Assembly (NCBI GenBank): GCA_947579665.1
Contig: OX388351.1
Location: 53,080,939 to 53,144,938 of the forward strand
Source: Sympetrum striolatum
Lineage: Eukaryota > Arthropoda > Insecta > Odonata > Libellulidae
Length of the DNA: 64,000 nt
Reading direction: 5' to 3'
Shown here: one piece after another, positions 38,401-50,800 of the stretch
How positions within the stretch are numbered: the stretch's first letter is position 1
Layout of the letters: each line of letters starts with the position of its first letter
The notes under the pieces: generated by a model
Seen by the model: the letters and a program-made list of their open reading frames with translations, nothing else
The model's database searches: none
Told to the model about the DNA's origin: nothing
Translations under genes and position numbers: made by a program

Positions 38401-40252
38401 ATAATGAAAGGTTTGTGAAATTCGCGTACTGTTTCGGTTTAAATTATTTCTGAATGGGGCTTTTTAAATAAGGGGAAAGCTTTGTTACAAATGTCGATTT
38501 ACTGGAGCGAGAGATCCTGTCGTAGATTGCTATTGTTTTCGTTCCTTCTGTTTGTTAATTATACAGCTCTCAGGCTGGTTTGAAGCACAATCTTTTCGCT
38601 GAGGACGAAGTCCCTGGAGAGGGAATGAGTCTTGCTAGGCTGGACGAGGAGTGTGAACATTTACTTGTGCTTTCCTTACTGAGGCATAATTCTTTAAGTT
38701 CAAGATAATGAACTTATGAAAAATTTTAAGTGGTTACCAAAATTGTCACTGTTTACTCCCCTACCACACGCCAAAATGCTGCTTGCAGAATATTACTGTA
38801 GATGTGGATTTTGATTAAAATGAATGTAGTTTTTCATCATCACTCGGTAGCTTCAACAAGACTGTGAAAAAGGTAACAGGAAGGTCTCCTGAAATGGAAA
38901 ATACATTTATGATTATGGAATAATTATAAGTAATGGAATCACCCATATCTACACTAAGAATTTTTTACTTTATAAAGAGTCTATAAATATAATAAAGTAA
39001 TCTTCTACCGTAATTTAGCTAGTCAGTTCATACCTTTGAGGGCGTAATTCGATGCAATACTGAATATTACTTGCTAATAATCTGGAAATTGACGTTTATA
39101 TTTAGATCGTGAGTATCAATACGATCTCATTATATATTATTACTTTGACTCTCTCATAAAGTTTTCTATTATTGCTTGAGCTTTAGTAGAGTTTCATCTG
39201 TGAGAATAACCTCTAGCTATATCTCTTCATTCACCATATCGTAGTTAGTGTTTGGGATGTTTTATTAACATCTAATATTTTATTTACAGTACTTATATTT
39301 AAATTCCTATATCTACCAAGATTTTCACATATGTCACGTTAAGGGATCTACGATTTTCTGAATAAGTTTGAAATGGTTTTCGCATATTTGATGAGCATTA
39401 AAGTACGATCCTGGCCCCTGGCTTTCTGATTCCTTTCGCCGTTGGTCCGATGAAGATGCTGAATGGGGAGCAGTGAAGGTAGGGGAGGAAAAGAGGGGTG
39501 AAGAACGGAAATAGACTGTCGTTTGTCAGCGTAGGCAGAGGGCGTGCTAGAAAGCATTGCATAACAGCGTTTGGTTCCTGGCCACTTTCTGGAAAACCTC
39601 TGCATCTTTCAGTTTCCGAAGCACCATCGCAATAGAGTTACGGTTCATCATTTTCAATCAATGTCAGTTTGTTGCGCTCAGGCTGTGAAATGTTACTCTT
39701 GAATTTCCACGCAGTGTCTCATCACGTTAAAGGAATTTATTCGTTCCCTGCGAATATGCCCTAACTTTTGTTTACATTGTCAGAGTATCATTTTAATATC
39801 ACTGTATCTGTACCATATGTTGCTTGGACGAACATTTTGTTTGTTTCAGTTTCATCGCGTAACGTTATGGGAACCTATTATCAATAATTCGTCGGAGTCG
39901 ATGGATCATGTGTTTGAACGTTTATTTATATATTTGGTCATCTTGATCTTTAGTTCCGTCACTAACAATGTTTCAATAAATACCGATTCGTCAAATATGG
40001 CCGAAATATTGAATCGTCGCGCGACAAGTTTGGAAATCGAAGCAGTTGAGAAGATGAAAGAAATATCTAGAAGTAGTTTTGGTTTTCAGCCAGAAGTTGA
40101 GGTTAGATGTTGATGAAGCATCCCATTTTCCGAGTGGTGAGCGACCCTAGTCGGATCATCAGTTGGCGATACATTTCTCTGAAAATCAGACCAGAGAATC
40201 TACGCTCCAAATGTGTATTTCATACTAAAGTTCTCGGCTGTTGATCAGAAGT

Positions 40253-40369
40253 ATATTCAAGGGGAGAAAGGGCTCATTGGAATTACAAATTGCAATAAGC
40301 AATGAGCTTGCATAAGCTTATTTATTAACCATCTCATTGCAATTACAAATTTTCTGCTGCCCTTGAATA
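40253..40369. repeat. nested direct and inverted repeats
   Basis: The direct repeat CTCATTGSAATTACAAATT (S = G at 40273-40291, C at 40333-40351) is one base from perfect. It is framed by the inverted pair TATTCAAGGG (40253-40262) and CCCTTGAATA near 40359-40368. Between the direct copies lies caatgag, the inverse of their first seven bases. It could be a degraded small element. Confidence 0.55.
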
Positions 40370-40620
40370 CTTTAATATAGTAATGTCTTCTTGATCTCCT
40401 GTTTGCCATTCTAAAATGTAAATATCCATTTCCAAGCAATTTTCTGACGAATTACAATTTTATTTGTTTATTTAATTATAAAATGTATGGTCTGTATACC
40501 AGGTGGCAACGGTCTAGGGGGCGTAAAAAAAGTAGTGATGATATCTATCTGAAATTCACCCAAAGACGGGAGGAAAACCCCTCCAAAAACCTTCCATGGA
40601 GAGCACAGATCTTACAAATA

Positions 40621-40681
40621 TGTCAATAATTATATTGCGTTAGTACTTCCAGGTACATCAATAATTACATTAAGTTATTAC
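40621..40681. repeat. 26-bp imperfect direct repeat, 35-bp period
   Basis: The copies at 40621-40646 and 40656-40681 share TCAATAATTA, ATT, GTTA and TAC in register, with five or six substitutions. A local duplication is likely. Confidence 0.6.
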
Positions 40682-42596
40682 AACACCGGCAGTGAACACA
40701 CTTGGAATGAGTTGGTTAATAAATAAGTCGTACATTTGTAGTAACGTGCAAACATTTTCTAAGGAGAGATGTATAAAAAATATTTAATCTTATGCATGAT
40801 TTAAACGTTCATTTTAATTTAAATTATATTTTATAAAAAATGTTGAAAGATTTAAAAATCAGATTTAATATAAAGTTTAAATGTCTACCGCTGAATTTGA
40901 CGCTCAAAAAAATCCTTTTAAGGGTTCGGTAATTACTGTGAAATAAGTTTTCGTGCTCTCTAATTGTAAAGCCACTTAGAGAACTCGTAGCAGATGTACG
41001 TTAGTGATATACGAAGAATCTGGTGTTCCAAGATGAAGCCTTCTCGGCTAAGAGACAGTCTGAAAGGATAGAGAAGCCGAGGAGTTCTATTAAGGTCTTG
41101 TTACGATAATGGATGCTTGAATTGACAGAATAACGTGGGATTCTCAAATGATCGATCGCTAAACGGTCTCTGCGATTGAGTACGTGTGAAGAGCGAGCAT
41201 TCGAAAGACATCTTCATCTCTCCACTTATCGCTCCCTAATAGCGTAATCTCTGAACTTTTTTCTTTGTTTTTAAGGGATTTATTTTGATAGATCAGAAGC
41301 CCCGATGCTTAGCAAGATAAATCAAGCTAAGATTAAACTATAAACAAGTAGTGGTATAAAATAAGGGTAGTAATTCATAAACCTTAATTTCATGGTGTTC
41401 TACAAGGTCTTGCTAATATTCCTTACAGCTTAATTAGATAAATATATGAGTATATTAGGAATTTAAATCTTATTCTAGTCTCCGTTATATTCTAAAATCC
41501 AAATCAGAATTCTATGTGACTGTTATTGAATTTCTTTATAATATATCAATCACCTCTTGTTAGGATGTTAGTTGAAAATAGGCTGTCCACCTATGGAATT
41601 GTTCTTTTATGCAATATATTTGCATCGTATATTTTAATCATAGGTTTACGGTATGTCTCAAGTAAGATACCCAAGGCACGATCAAATAAATATTTTAGGC
41701 CAGAACGCAAATTTTTAACCAATTAAAAGGGTAAAATTACAAACTTTCCAAAATCTCGACGTACAGAAATTAATTTTCGTTTTAAAATACGTTTTCCTTT
41801 CAGCAATGTGTTCGATTCGGTCTCTTTATCGCCAGAAATAACAATTCCGTACGTTTTTTCATAAATTAATATTTTATTCTTTTTCCCATTCCTTATGTAC
41901 GCTACGCAATCTTAAGACATAAACGTCAATTGTCTTACGTGAAACAGCGTAGGTAGTAATTAATTCCTACGGTACAAATTTTATGCTTTGAATTTGCAAT
42001 GACAATAAATCTGCGGAATAGCTTTCCATGTATGTTTTTATTTGGGTCACTGTTTATGGATTCCATTACTGTATCTTCAGAGCTATGATCCCATCGTGGA
42101 TCAGAAGATAGGGCGAACCCCGTTCTCTGGGCTTTATAGACGCATTCTTTCCTCGATTGCTTCCACCGTTTGTTCTCTTCCACACAGAACGTGTACATGC
42201 TAATCCACGAGCGATTTCGTCCCATTTCACACTTTCTAACCCTCGGCTAACAATCAAACGGAAGAGAGGCTGTGAAATCGTATGAGGCACTCGGAATATA
42301 TTTAAGCTACGGTCAGCGTACTAATGGTTCTGCATGCATTGCTGCGGATGTTTCGGAAATATTGTTTCTCTTATATATCGTTAGTTTTAGAATACAGCAC
42401 CACGAAGATACTGTAGCTCATTTGAAGAGTTGCGTATAATTATGTGTTTCGGGAAAGATGTTGCTGAAAATATATTTTTAATTTCCTGATATCTTTCACG
42501 ATTTATAGTAAAAAGAACATTGTAAAACGGCTCTTCTCCTGAAGAATTGAAATAGATGTGATATTGGTATACTATACCATGAATATACTATTATAT

Positions 42597-42644
42597 AAAT
42601 CACTCAAACCAAATTGTACGTGGTATTTTTGGTTTGAGTGATTT
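42597..42644. repeat. perfect 17-bp inverted repeat, 14-nt spacer
   Basis: AAATCACTCAAACCAAA (42597-42613) and TTTGGTTTGAGTGATTT (42628-42644) are exact reverse complements. Outside the arms the pairing stops at once. The flanks are AT-rich (ttatat / tttctt). It could be a MITE remnant or a cruciform-forming palindrome. Confidence 0.8.
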
Positions 42645-43003
42645 TTTCTTGCAATCGTGAGTTGTGAACGCTTTGTTTCGTTTCGTACAATTTAAGTTAA
42701 CTGTTCTTCCTTTATATATTTTTAAAACAGTTTTAGTCAGGTTTTTTTATTTCTTGTAATGTTTAACTCTCCTTTATTTATCAAGAAGTTAATGAAATAT
42801 GATACGAGGTATTTGTAAGAATTTTACAATAGAATAAAAGAGTAGAATTCAAGGAAATTAAGGGGTGATATTCCTCAGTTTGGCTTGTGAGGAAATTCAT
42901 TCGTTAAAAGGAACCTCAAAATAGGAATATAAAAAATTGTATAAGGAAAGGTTTAAAAAAAAAACAAAGTAACTTTACTTTCCACATAGGGGTTTCAATG
43001 GTT

Positions 43004-43037
43004 ACTGGTTTCGGTTAGTAATAGCCATCTTCAAGCC
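43004..43037 (+). repeat. dispersed-repeat motif (ACTGGTTTCGG ... CATCTTCAAGCC)
   Basis: ACTGGTTTCGG at 43004 is followed 11 bases later by CATCTTCAAGCC. The first 11 bases are identical to those at 9411-9421, and the second half matches the CATCT-CAGG half at 61856-61881. It is likely a fragment of one repeat family. Confidence 0.45.
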
Positions 43038-43179
43038 AATTCATAATATAGTTCCTCTTCACCTTTTATATTTATTTGGCTTCCTGCTTTCATTCCGAAG
43101 TTTTTTAGTATTGTTTCGAGTATAACAGACTAATTCGCGCGTGGAGCATGAGTAAAGTATAGTAATTATCACTGTATAT

Positions 43180-43680
43180 TAATTATCACCTTGGTTCTTT
43201 CGTATCAGTTCGTCCCCAATTCATTGAACACTGACCTCGACGCGGACGAAATTTTTTCCTCGCCAGTCAATCGAAGGCAGGCTGTGTCGACTCTTTTTGT
43301 CCCTTCCACGGCAAATCACCGATCAAGATCTCGATTCGAGACGTATTTCCGACGGCAGGCGTTTCTCCTCGTTCTAAGGAGGAATGCACGAGGTGTCGGT
43401 GCCAGGATGTGGATTTTTAAACGGAACGGATACACGCTCAAAGGGAGAAATAATCGGCCGTGTGGGAGAAACGTAAGAAATGAAAAAAATTATGAATGGC
43501 GGGGAATCGAAGGCATTGGGGCGATTCAAAGCTAGAAACGCCCCCATTGTGATGCAAATTAAGCGGAGATGTATGGAGATGTATCGAGATAAGTTTCTTT
43601 CTGCTCCTGACACACTTTGCATGAGGGTGTATGTGGATTAGCGGGGCTTTTAATTATAGTACAGCGATGTGAGTGAGGGA
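43180..43680. other. CpG-richer intronic patch, no feature identified
   Basis: Less AT-rich than its surroundings, with many CG dinucleotides and a chance open frame of 114 codons on + that matches no family I know. It ends near the minisatellite at 43773. It may be a conserved non-coding element, but nothing in it is diagnostic. Confidence 0.3.
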
Positions 43681-43772
43681 TAAATGCGAGATTGAACGAG
43701 ACCTACCGTTTTCTTCCCAAGGAGGCTGTTAAGTCCAACGTTTATTCCTCTCTTGTGTCATTTTGGTTTTGC

Positions 43773-43849
43773 GAAGTTTTTCAGTTCTTTATGGAAGGTC
43801 TGTAGTTCTTTCTCGAAGTTCTGTTGTTCTTTCTCGAAGGTCTGTAGTC
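43773..43849. repeat. 21-bp tandem minisatellite, about 3.7 copies
   Basis: The unit is GAAGGTCTGTAGTTCTTTCTC. Copies start at 43773 (diverged), 43794, 43815 and 43836 (partial). The second and third full copies differ at two positions. All are exactly 21 bp apart. Confidence 0.85.
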
Positions 43850-44223
43850 GTGCGTAATGGCTAATAAGTCTTTATTGGTTTAATAAAGCTATTATTTTAA
43901 ATCTCGATGAAAAATTATTAATAAAAATGTTAATGATTTAAAACTTTGCTTAAATTTTATGTACAGTTTAACGGACAGAAGAATATAATTTGTGCGATTT
44001 CGCTATTAAAAACAGCTCGAAGTGTTTTGTTCTTTTCTTAGTTGATTCAGTTTATGCTTCATTAAATTTTATTTAATCTTTTCCTCTACCCATGTCTTGT
44101 CATTCAATTATTTTTTTTAAGTTAAATTTAAAAAAATTTGTGTGCAATTCTGCAAATAACTAAAGTAAAACACGACTGGCCATGATAATTTTTTGTGATT
44201 CTAACCGAGATGTATTACTCTAC

Positions 44224-44288
44224 GTGGGAGCCAATGTGCGAAATGACCTAAGCTGTCGAAGCACTTTTAACAATACTACTACTACTTT
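44224..44288 (+). mobile_element. 5'-truncated copy of the same SINE family
   Basis: GTGGGAGCCAATGTGCGAAA followed by TGACCTAAGCTGTC matches the body of the element at 16235-16356 with one substitution (G for A in the middle of the first block). A few extra bases (gaagcac) come before TTTTAACAA, and it ends in the same ACT-triplet tail (tactactactac). The tRNA-like head is missing or too diverged to align with confidence. It is in the opposite orientation to the first copy. Confidence 0.8.
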
Positions 44289-44819
44289 ACGTGTCACTTG
44301 AAAGCTTCCTTTACGATTGTTGGTATCCTATCAGGACCCCTGCTTATATTTTTCGAGAATGGCATGTATTCGGTACAGGTATATTACATGGACGTAATCG
44401 TGAATACGTCCTTATACCCAGCTAGTCATCCTTCACCAAACAGTAATTTCACCGTAGGATAATGATATTGCCATCTTGCCTGCCTTAATAAGAAATCCAT
44501 TGTTGAAATCACCCCGAGAAATATTCCTGTGTTAAAAATTGTGGTTGAATTTCTCACTCTTTATTCTGGCTCCAATACCAGCAGGACACTCAACTCGCTC
44601 AGTAGGGTTCATTCCCTCTAGAAAGCTTCAGGTATCTAACGATGGAGGACATAAGGATCCAACGATCAGGATGGAGGATATGGCCAGTGACTCCGACGAA
44701 GTATCAGTTATTAATTAAAATATTTCCTTGCAAGTTATTTATATTTTCTTCCGGTATAAAGCGAGCTATAATTCGAAAATCGCTCCCCCTGTCAAAAGGG
44801 TTTAAGCATCGCGTGAAAG

Positions 44820-45240
44820 ATTCGTGACGCGACGTGACGCATTCGGAAGTAGAGAGCCTTTCCGGAAATACGGCGTATCATAATCAATCGTCGATTGGCG
44901 ATCCCCGTCGCGTGCCAAGGCGGATGCGGCTGAATATTTATTGCGTGTGAGGTCGAACACAGGAAACTCGGACACGAGTGAGTTTGGGAAATAACGTGGT
45001 CATTTCGGCGGATGCGGCGTTAAACACGCGGAAGGGTTTAGTCAAATGGGCCCCGTTCAAAAGCCCCGCCGCCGAGATGCGATCGCGGATTTCGCTTGTC
45101 GAGTGACTGGCGATATTTCGGCGCGCCTCGAATGGCCGATGCAGCGGTCGTAAATTTGCTTACGTGATGTTAATTAATGAGGTGTCACCTGTGGAGCCAG
45201 ATGCAAATATATGGGCGGGACGGGCGACTATATTCCGGGG
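44820..45240. promoter_or_regulatory. CpG-rich motif cluster, candidate enhancer or internal promoter
   Basis: This stretch of about 420 bp is sharply CpG-rich against an AT-rich intron and has no credible reading frame. Visible sites are CGTGACGC twice, ten bases apart (44823-44830, 44833-44840), TTCGGAAGT (44842-44850) and TTCCGGAAAT (44860-44869), both ETS-like, a homeodomain site TTAATTAAT (45170-45178), a CACCTG E-box (45186-45191), a perfect octamer ATGCAAAT (45201-45208) and GGGCGGGAC (45213-45221). Dense, varied binding sites with no coding potential are typical of developmental enhancers, and pointed has many in its introns in flies. Function is inferred; no TATA box or initiator settles a promoter. 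Confidence 0.4.
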
Positions 45241-47830
45241 GGATCGAGTGTTAGGTGTCTTACAGTGATTCTGAGAAAGATACTTTATTTTCCTGGTAGC
45301 TCTTTGATACTTCCTGGTTGTGTATATGAATTCTGTAGCGTTTGTTGTGCAGTTGGAACATTGTAACGAGTTTGATTTTTATGTTGGTTCTAGAAGGTTC
45401 TTTTTTTCTTCGATCCAATTATTGGGGAATGGATCAGTTGAATAGGCTCACCCAATTATTATTATGCAAGATGCAATTACAAGGTGGAATCCAGTTGGCA
45501 GCATTATCATACAATCTATTCTAAGTATTAGAAACGAGCAATATTTATTGTGCACTTCTGTTGAAAGTAATATGTGTCCGAAAAATGTCCGGTGCAATAG
45601 AAAAATGAAATTGAGAAAAAATAGAAAGCGATAAAAATGTATAGATTGCTCCATTATACTTGGAAAACCAAATTTTCATTCACATAGAGTTTCAAAATTA
45701 GTTATGGTGTATTTCTGATTAATATCTTAGCAGAGCTTCTTCAAATTCGGGAAACCCTAAATGAGGTACCCCCATAAGGAGATAGAGTACCTTTATTAAT
45801 ACTATACTTAACACTATAAGTTGGTTGAGAACTATAGTTGAAATTTATATTCCATCAAGTATTTTTAAAGCTTGATGAGTTGAAAAATCTAGCATACATT
45901 TACATTTATTCATTCATTCGAAGAAAGTGGTTTATTCTTATCAATAATTATCCTTTTCTCTGTTATATTGAACTAGAACTTGAAGCGGTGTCCTGGTCTA
46001 CTTGTCGAGAATTAGGTTTCATTTAGACATGTAACAATCTTGTATCTGAAGGCACAAGGAGAGTTCATTGATGATCACTTCCTGTGTAGTAAGATGTTGG
46101 CACGAGTACGATGATCGACTGTCTTTTACCTCTCGGAGGCCCTTGGATCGGCTTCTGTTAGCTATCGCTTCGAAGGAGATGTTTCATTATGACGTTAAAT
46201 TACGGCGATTGTGATATTGAAGTGACGTTTGACGTTCAAAGGCTGTCATGGCAAATGCTGATAATTTAATATCTAGGATAGTTAAAAAATTTCGTTGTTT
46301 ATGTCTTTCACAATGATTATATTCGTACAAATTAACACTCTTCGCAAGAATACAATCTAATAATACTTTTCGTATTGCAATAAGAAATGTTTTTTGTGCT
46401 TTAGAGATTCATCTTCTCTAGGTTTTGTTGTGTTATTTGTCAAGATATTTGTAGCGGTCTGAAATACATTTTGAAATGTTCGGTAGCTTGGAACAGGTAC
46501 TTAACTTCTTATTTGGGAATTCGTTACAGTTTTTCCACTTTGCTGCTTTTGAGTAGGAACGTTTAAAGAATGTCAGAATGCTATGACAGCTGAAAAGATG
46601 GATCTTTGAGAGGATCTCAAACCCTCTTCCGGTTGGATTGGTGTTTTGAGCCCCGAAGCTACGAAGCACCTTGCGATACAGCTATTTCCAACAGTCCTTT
46701 TTCAATGGGAAGGAACTATGTAGAAAATAGGCATTTTCATGTTTCTTTGGTCAGTCAATGTATTGCAGTTTCATACATTTTGTTGATATTTCTATAACCA
46801 AAACTAGTATTTTTGAGCATTAACGGTCGATAAATGCTGGTCCTAAAAAAATAGGATAAAAGGTAAATCGGACGATGGTTACAAATATAGATTAGCTGCA
46901 CTAAGAATGATTTGATGTAAATTTTTGTTTTCTTGTATCGCTTGTAGATCTTGGAGCTTTAATATTGAAGATGTAGGGTATTTATTGCGTTTTATAAGAA
47001 GCAGACATTATTTAGTATGCAAAATATATATAAATATCCTACAGTGATCTCTATAAGTTAAAAACTGTACTTCGGGTCTTTTAGTTTGAACAGGTAACAG
47101 CTTAATGGTAGCTATCTTCTTGTAAAATTACAGAAACGTGGTGTTATACGACTTATATCATTTGTAAGATACACACGCCTAGGGTTCCATTACCCAAGGA
47201 CAGTCATTCCAAAAGAAAAATGTTAATTTTTTTGCTTTCTTGGTGGTATTTCCTGTAAAAGGAATCTTCGATAGTCATACATTTAGTATACAAAATACAA
47301 TACGATATCATGTTCTAAATATCAAAAAAGTTATTCTTTCCCCCTAATGGAGTGCCCCATTTTTACGGAAGGAAAAATATGATGAATATAATTTAGTGAA
47401 TGGGGTATTGTACCCTGCAACGGGTTATGCACGGCCACCCTGGCTGCATCTTTCGCTTGCAGAAATATTCCTCCCTCGAGACGCGATAGGAATTCCGCAA
47501 GCAATGTCACCGAGGCGACATCTGCTTTCGAACGCACATGGTCCTCCGCTTTTTTATTCCGAGATGAAGGAGATATCTTTTGGCCACTTCATTCATCCAC
47601 CTTGGTCTGTCGCGTTCATTCAACTCCTGCCAGAGCACGCCCGCAGACAAACGAACGCGGAGATAAAGATGGAGAAAATAGCGGGCCGGTCGGGGTAGGT
47701 CTTTAAAAATGGGTTGAGAAGGCCGTCTTGCATCGGGGGGGAGAAAGAATACCGGTCCAGCTCTCTGGGCTTCATTGTCAAAGATGAAAGGAGAATCTTG
47801 TGCCGGAAAAAAGGAGCCGGGGGAGAGAAT

Positions 47831-47856
47831 GGGGGAGGTGGGAGGGTTCGTGAGGG
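47831..47856 (+). other. potential G-quadruplex
   Basis: Four runs of three or more G separated by loops of one to seven bases (GGGGG-aggt-GGG-a-GGG-ttcgtga-GGG) fit the standard G4 pattern on the + strand. Confidence 0.5.
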
Positions 47857-47874
47857 TGTCTTGATGGGCCGGAA

Positions 47875-47884
47875 ACCGGAAGTG
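47875..47884 (+). promoter_or_regulatory. consensus ETS-binding motif
   Basis: ACCGGAAGTG within the 47400-48180 island. Confidence 0.4.
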
Positions 47885-50800
47885 GACCCCCACAATCAAA
47901 GAGCGCGCGCGAAACGGTATACGTCACGTGGGGGGGAGGGCCATTCATGCGGTGGATTGGAGGAGGGAAAAGTAGCACGTGCCTGCGAGTATTGTGCGAG
48001 ATGGACTCCTCGTCATAAGGCGGACTTCTTCAATGGCTCTTCGAGTGTGTTACGCTTTATGGCGGTCAAAAATACCCGGATAAGGGATTTCGGATGTTTG
48101 TGCAGAATTCGCGGAGTAGGGGGGAAAAAACGCGGGTTTAGTCGAAGACCCCCAAGTTCCCTCACAGCCTCTGTTCTTTGATCGTTGTTTGGAAGGGATT
48201 GAAGGAGGTAGGAGTTACAGCCACTGTTCTGAATGGTTGATATGAATGAATCGAGGATAAATGAGATCGTTATATCTTTGTTTTTCGAAAGATTTTAATG
48301 AGGTAGGCAGCAAATAAATTACCCGAAATAGGTCTAAAAACATCGCAATTATTGGAATAAAATACTATAAACCTATTACCACGTATTCTAAAGCAAATTT
48401 AAATGTTTTCTTCGAGTTCATACATTGTCATGAATAATTCGTCCTATTGGAAAACCGATTTGAAGCAGTATTCAGTAACACAAGTAAAGTTTACGACTGC
48501 TTTGAAGAATTAACCCTTATTATCGATCGTATATTCTCATGTAATGAGTTTATTTTTTAAAGATAGTTGATAGTTGTTTTAATTTTGCCAAGGGATTGAT
48601 TCCATGGAAATTATAAAAATCAGTAAGCTTGCTGCCTTATATGTATATAGTGACTATTGGACGGATAGATGTGTAATGAACTTCCAAAAATGCTTTGAAA
48701 TATACCAAGATCGGGGATAAATTTTCTTTTTTGTAAGAAAGGTTATTAAATAGTTATTTATTTAGCCTCCAATTTGTATCAAGGAGCACTTCTGTACCTA
48801 TTTGTAGATCTAATGCGATTTTTGAAATCGTGGATTTATCGTTTATATAATATTTCGCGAATTTCAGAACCTTACTTACGAAACTATAACGATGCACTGG
48901 TTTTACGAATCAATGTAATACGAAATTTCAAATCCATCCGTTTCCTCTAAACCCCGTAAATTTACTTTATCCTGCGACTCTTCTATTGGCCTTCCCGGCG
49001 ACATGACGTTGCTTTATCAGGAAAGCAAAATCCCCGATAAGAATAAATGGAAAAAGTACTTGCGACGTTACTTGCGGGTTTCCCGTCTTCTCATAGGATT
49101 AATCATCTCCAGCGGGTGTTAACCTCTCTTCTGTGGATAGGCGAGTTTTAATCGTCGTGGGGGATCGTTAAGCATACATCGGAAAGGAAAACCATCCTCC
49201 TTTATCGCCAATTAAACGAAAATTATAGCCTTCAGAATCGGGAATCTGAGCGTGAATTGTGTGGACCGCCCGGCGGCTTACGTCAAATATAAATGGTGGA
49301 GATGAATTACCCCGATCGGCTGGAAAATACAAGCTCGCAGTGGTACAAAGCGGATTGGCCGTATCAACAGAAGAAGCTTAACGGCATTCTAAACGAAATA
49401 AAAAGTATTATTGATTTTTAATATTGAGGACAGACTGCTATTTGGATTAAAATCCTCATTAGAAGATTCGCGGCTACTTAATTTATTAATCCCGGAAAAA
49501 ATGCAAGTTTCTGTAATTTAATGTGCAGTAATGCTGCCGGATTTTTCTCTCTAAGAAGAGTTTCTTCGCTATTATTTAGACCATGCTCACAATTGCCTTG
49601 GTGGATACCAGCGGTACTTAAAAATTCAGGGATGAACGGGAGAAAGTGGTCGCTTCCTATTCTTGCTTCTACACGAGAGACGAGTCTTTTCGGTGGAGGA
49701 TAAGGATATATGAAAATTTCGTAACGCATCTTCGTTTCTCTCTACTGCAGTTTTTTTATGTTATTCCATTTCACTGTACTTAATGCTGCTTTTTGTATCC
49801 TAGAAATGATTTTTGTCCTACTTAATTAAAAAATTGTTTCTATTTTTATTCCTATTATAATTTCATTGCTATAACTATCCAAGCCTTTTGACTTATTCTT
49901 CCTGCTCGGCTGCTGTGAAGAATTATCTGACCTATACATTTCCCTGAAATTATCATATTTTGAGCTAGACTTTCGTTATTACTGTAGGAGTTACCTCTAG
50001 TAAAGTTGTTAAGCTAGAATGTGATTTAGAAGAGATAGGCAGATCTGTGTAATGCCATAACTGTCATTATGTAGGTATTATATTGATTTTATTTTCAACT
50101 TTTAGTTACTTACGTTCACTTTGATTTTCTTGATGTGACAACAATCGTAAGTCGAATTAATATCAGAGTTAACAATTCTGTTTCTGTACATCATTTCGGT
50201 AAAAACTATGTAGGAAATAGGGGAATATAATACGCACCACTTTGAAGTAATTTTTAATCAGACTCCAATAATCTGCAGATCTCGAATGAGATGATTAGGC
50301 GTAATGGCGATCGTGAGGTAGTGAAAATTGTGGAGTCGTAAGGACTCTGAAAGTGCATGTAAAAGATAATTTTAAATCCATTATTTCTAACCATACGGTC
50401 GTGAAGACAATGACTGGTATTTTTCTTAGGGCAGTGGTTTTGTAACGTGTTTTGAAACACAAGAACGATTCCGATACACTTTCCATTAGATCGAGACCAG
50501 TGTTAGAGGCGTAGGGTTGGTATAGGACGAAACGTTAATGATTTCCGGAGAGGGATGGTCTGGTACATTCACCGCGGGACATGCTACCCGAGTGAAAGCA
50601 ACTGCGATTATTTTCTATTTTACCGAGGGTTAAGACGTCGAACGCGCTGTTATTAATGTTCCAATGGATGAGGTTGTGGTTTGTTTTATTCGGATTGCTA
50701 GAGAATAGAAGCCATTATTTCGTTTCTCTCTGTAGAATCACCGGAAACGTGGGGTTGGTTTTATTTTTGCGCTGGTGTAACAAGCGTTTACGCGAGGGGT

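Larger units (their letters stand above)
47400..48180. promoter_or_regulatory. GC-rich island with ETS site and G-quadruplex motif
   Basis: About 780 bp of GC-rich, largely purine-rich + strand. It contains ACCGGAAGTG (47875-47884), a G-quadruplex pattern (47831-47856), cacgtggggg (47926) and runs of seven G at 47736 and 47929. An open frame of about 155 codons crosses it on +, but its product is low complexity (R/G/S/K) and resembles nothing I know, so I treat it as a by-product of composition. Candidate CpG island or internal promoter of pointed. Confidence 0.3.

Noticed and set aside
45488..45505. ggaatccagttggcagca considered as the start of an ETS domain (QLWQF)
   Set aside because: The flanking translation does not follow the ETS winged-helix sequence in any frame.
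47714..48181. Open frame of 155 codons on + in the GC island
   Set aside because: Low-complexity product with no family resemblance. Island composition alone explains it, though I cannot exclude an unusual first exon.
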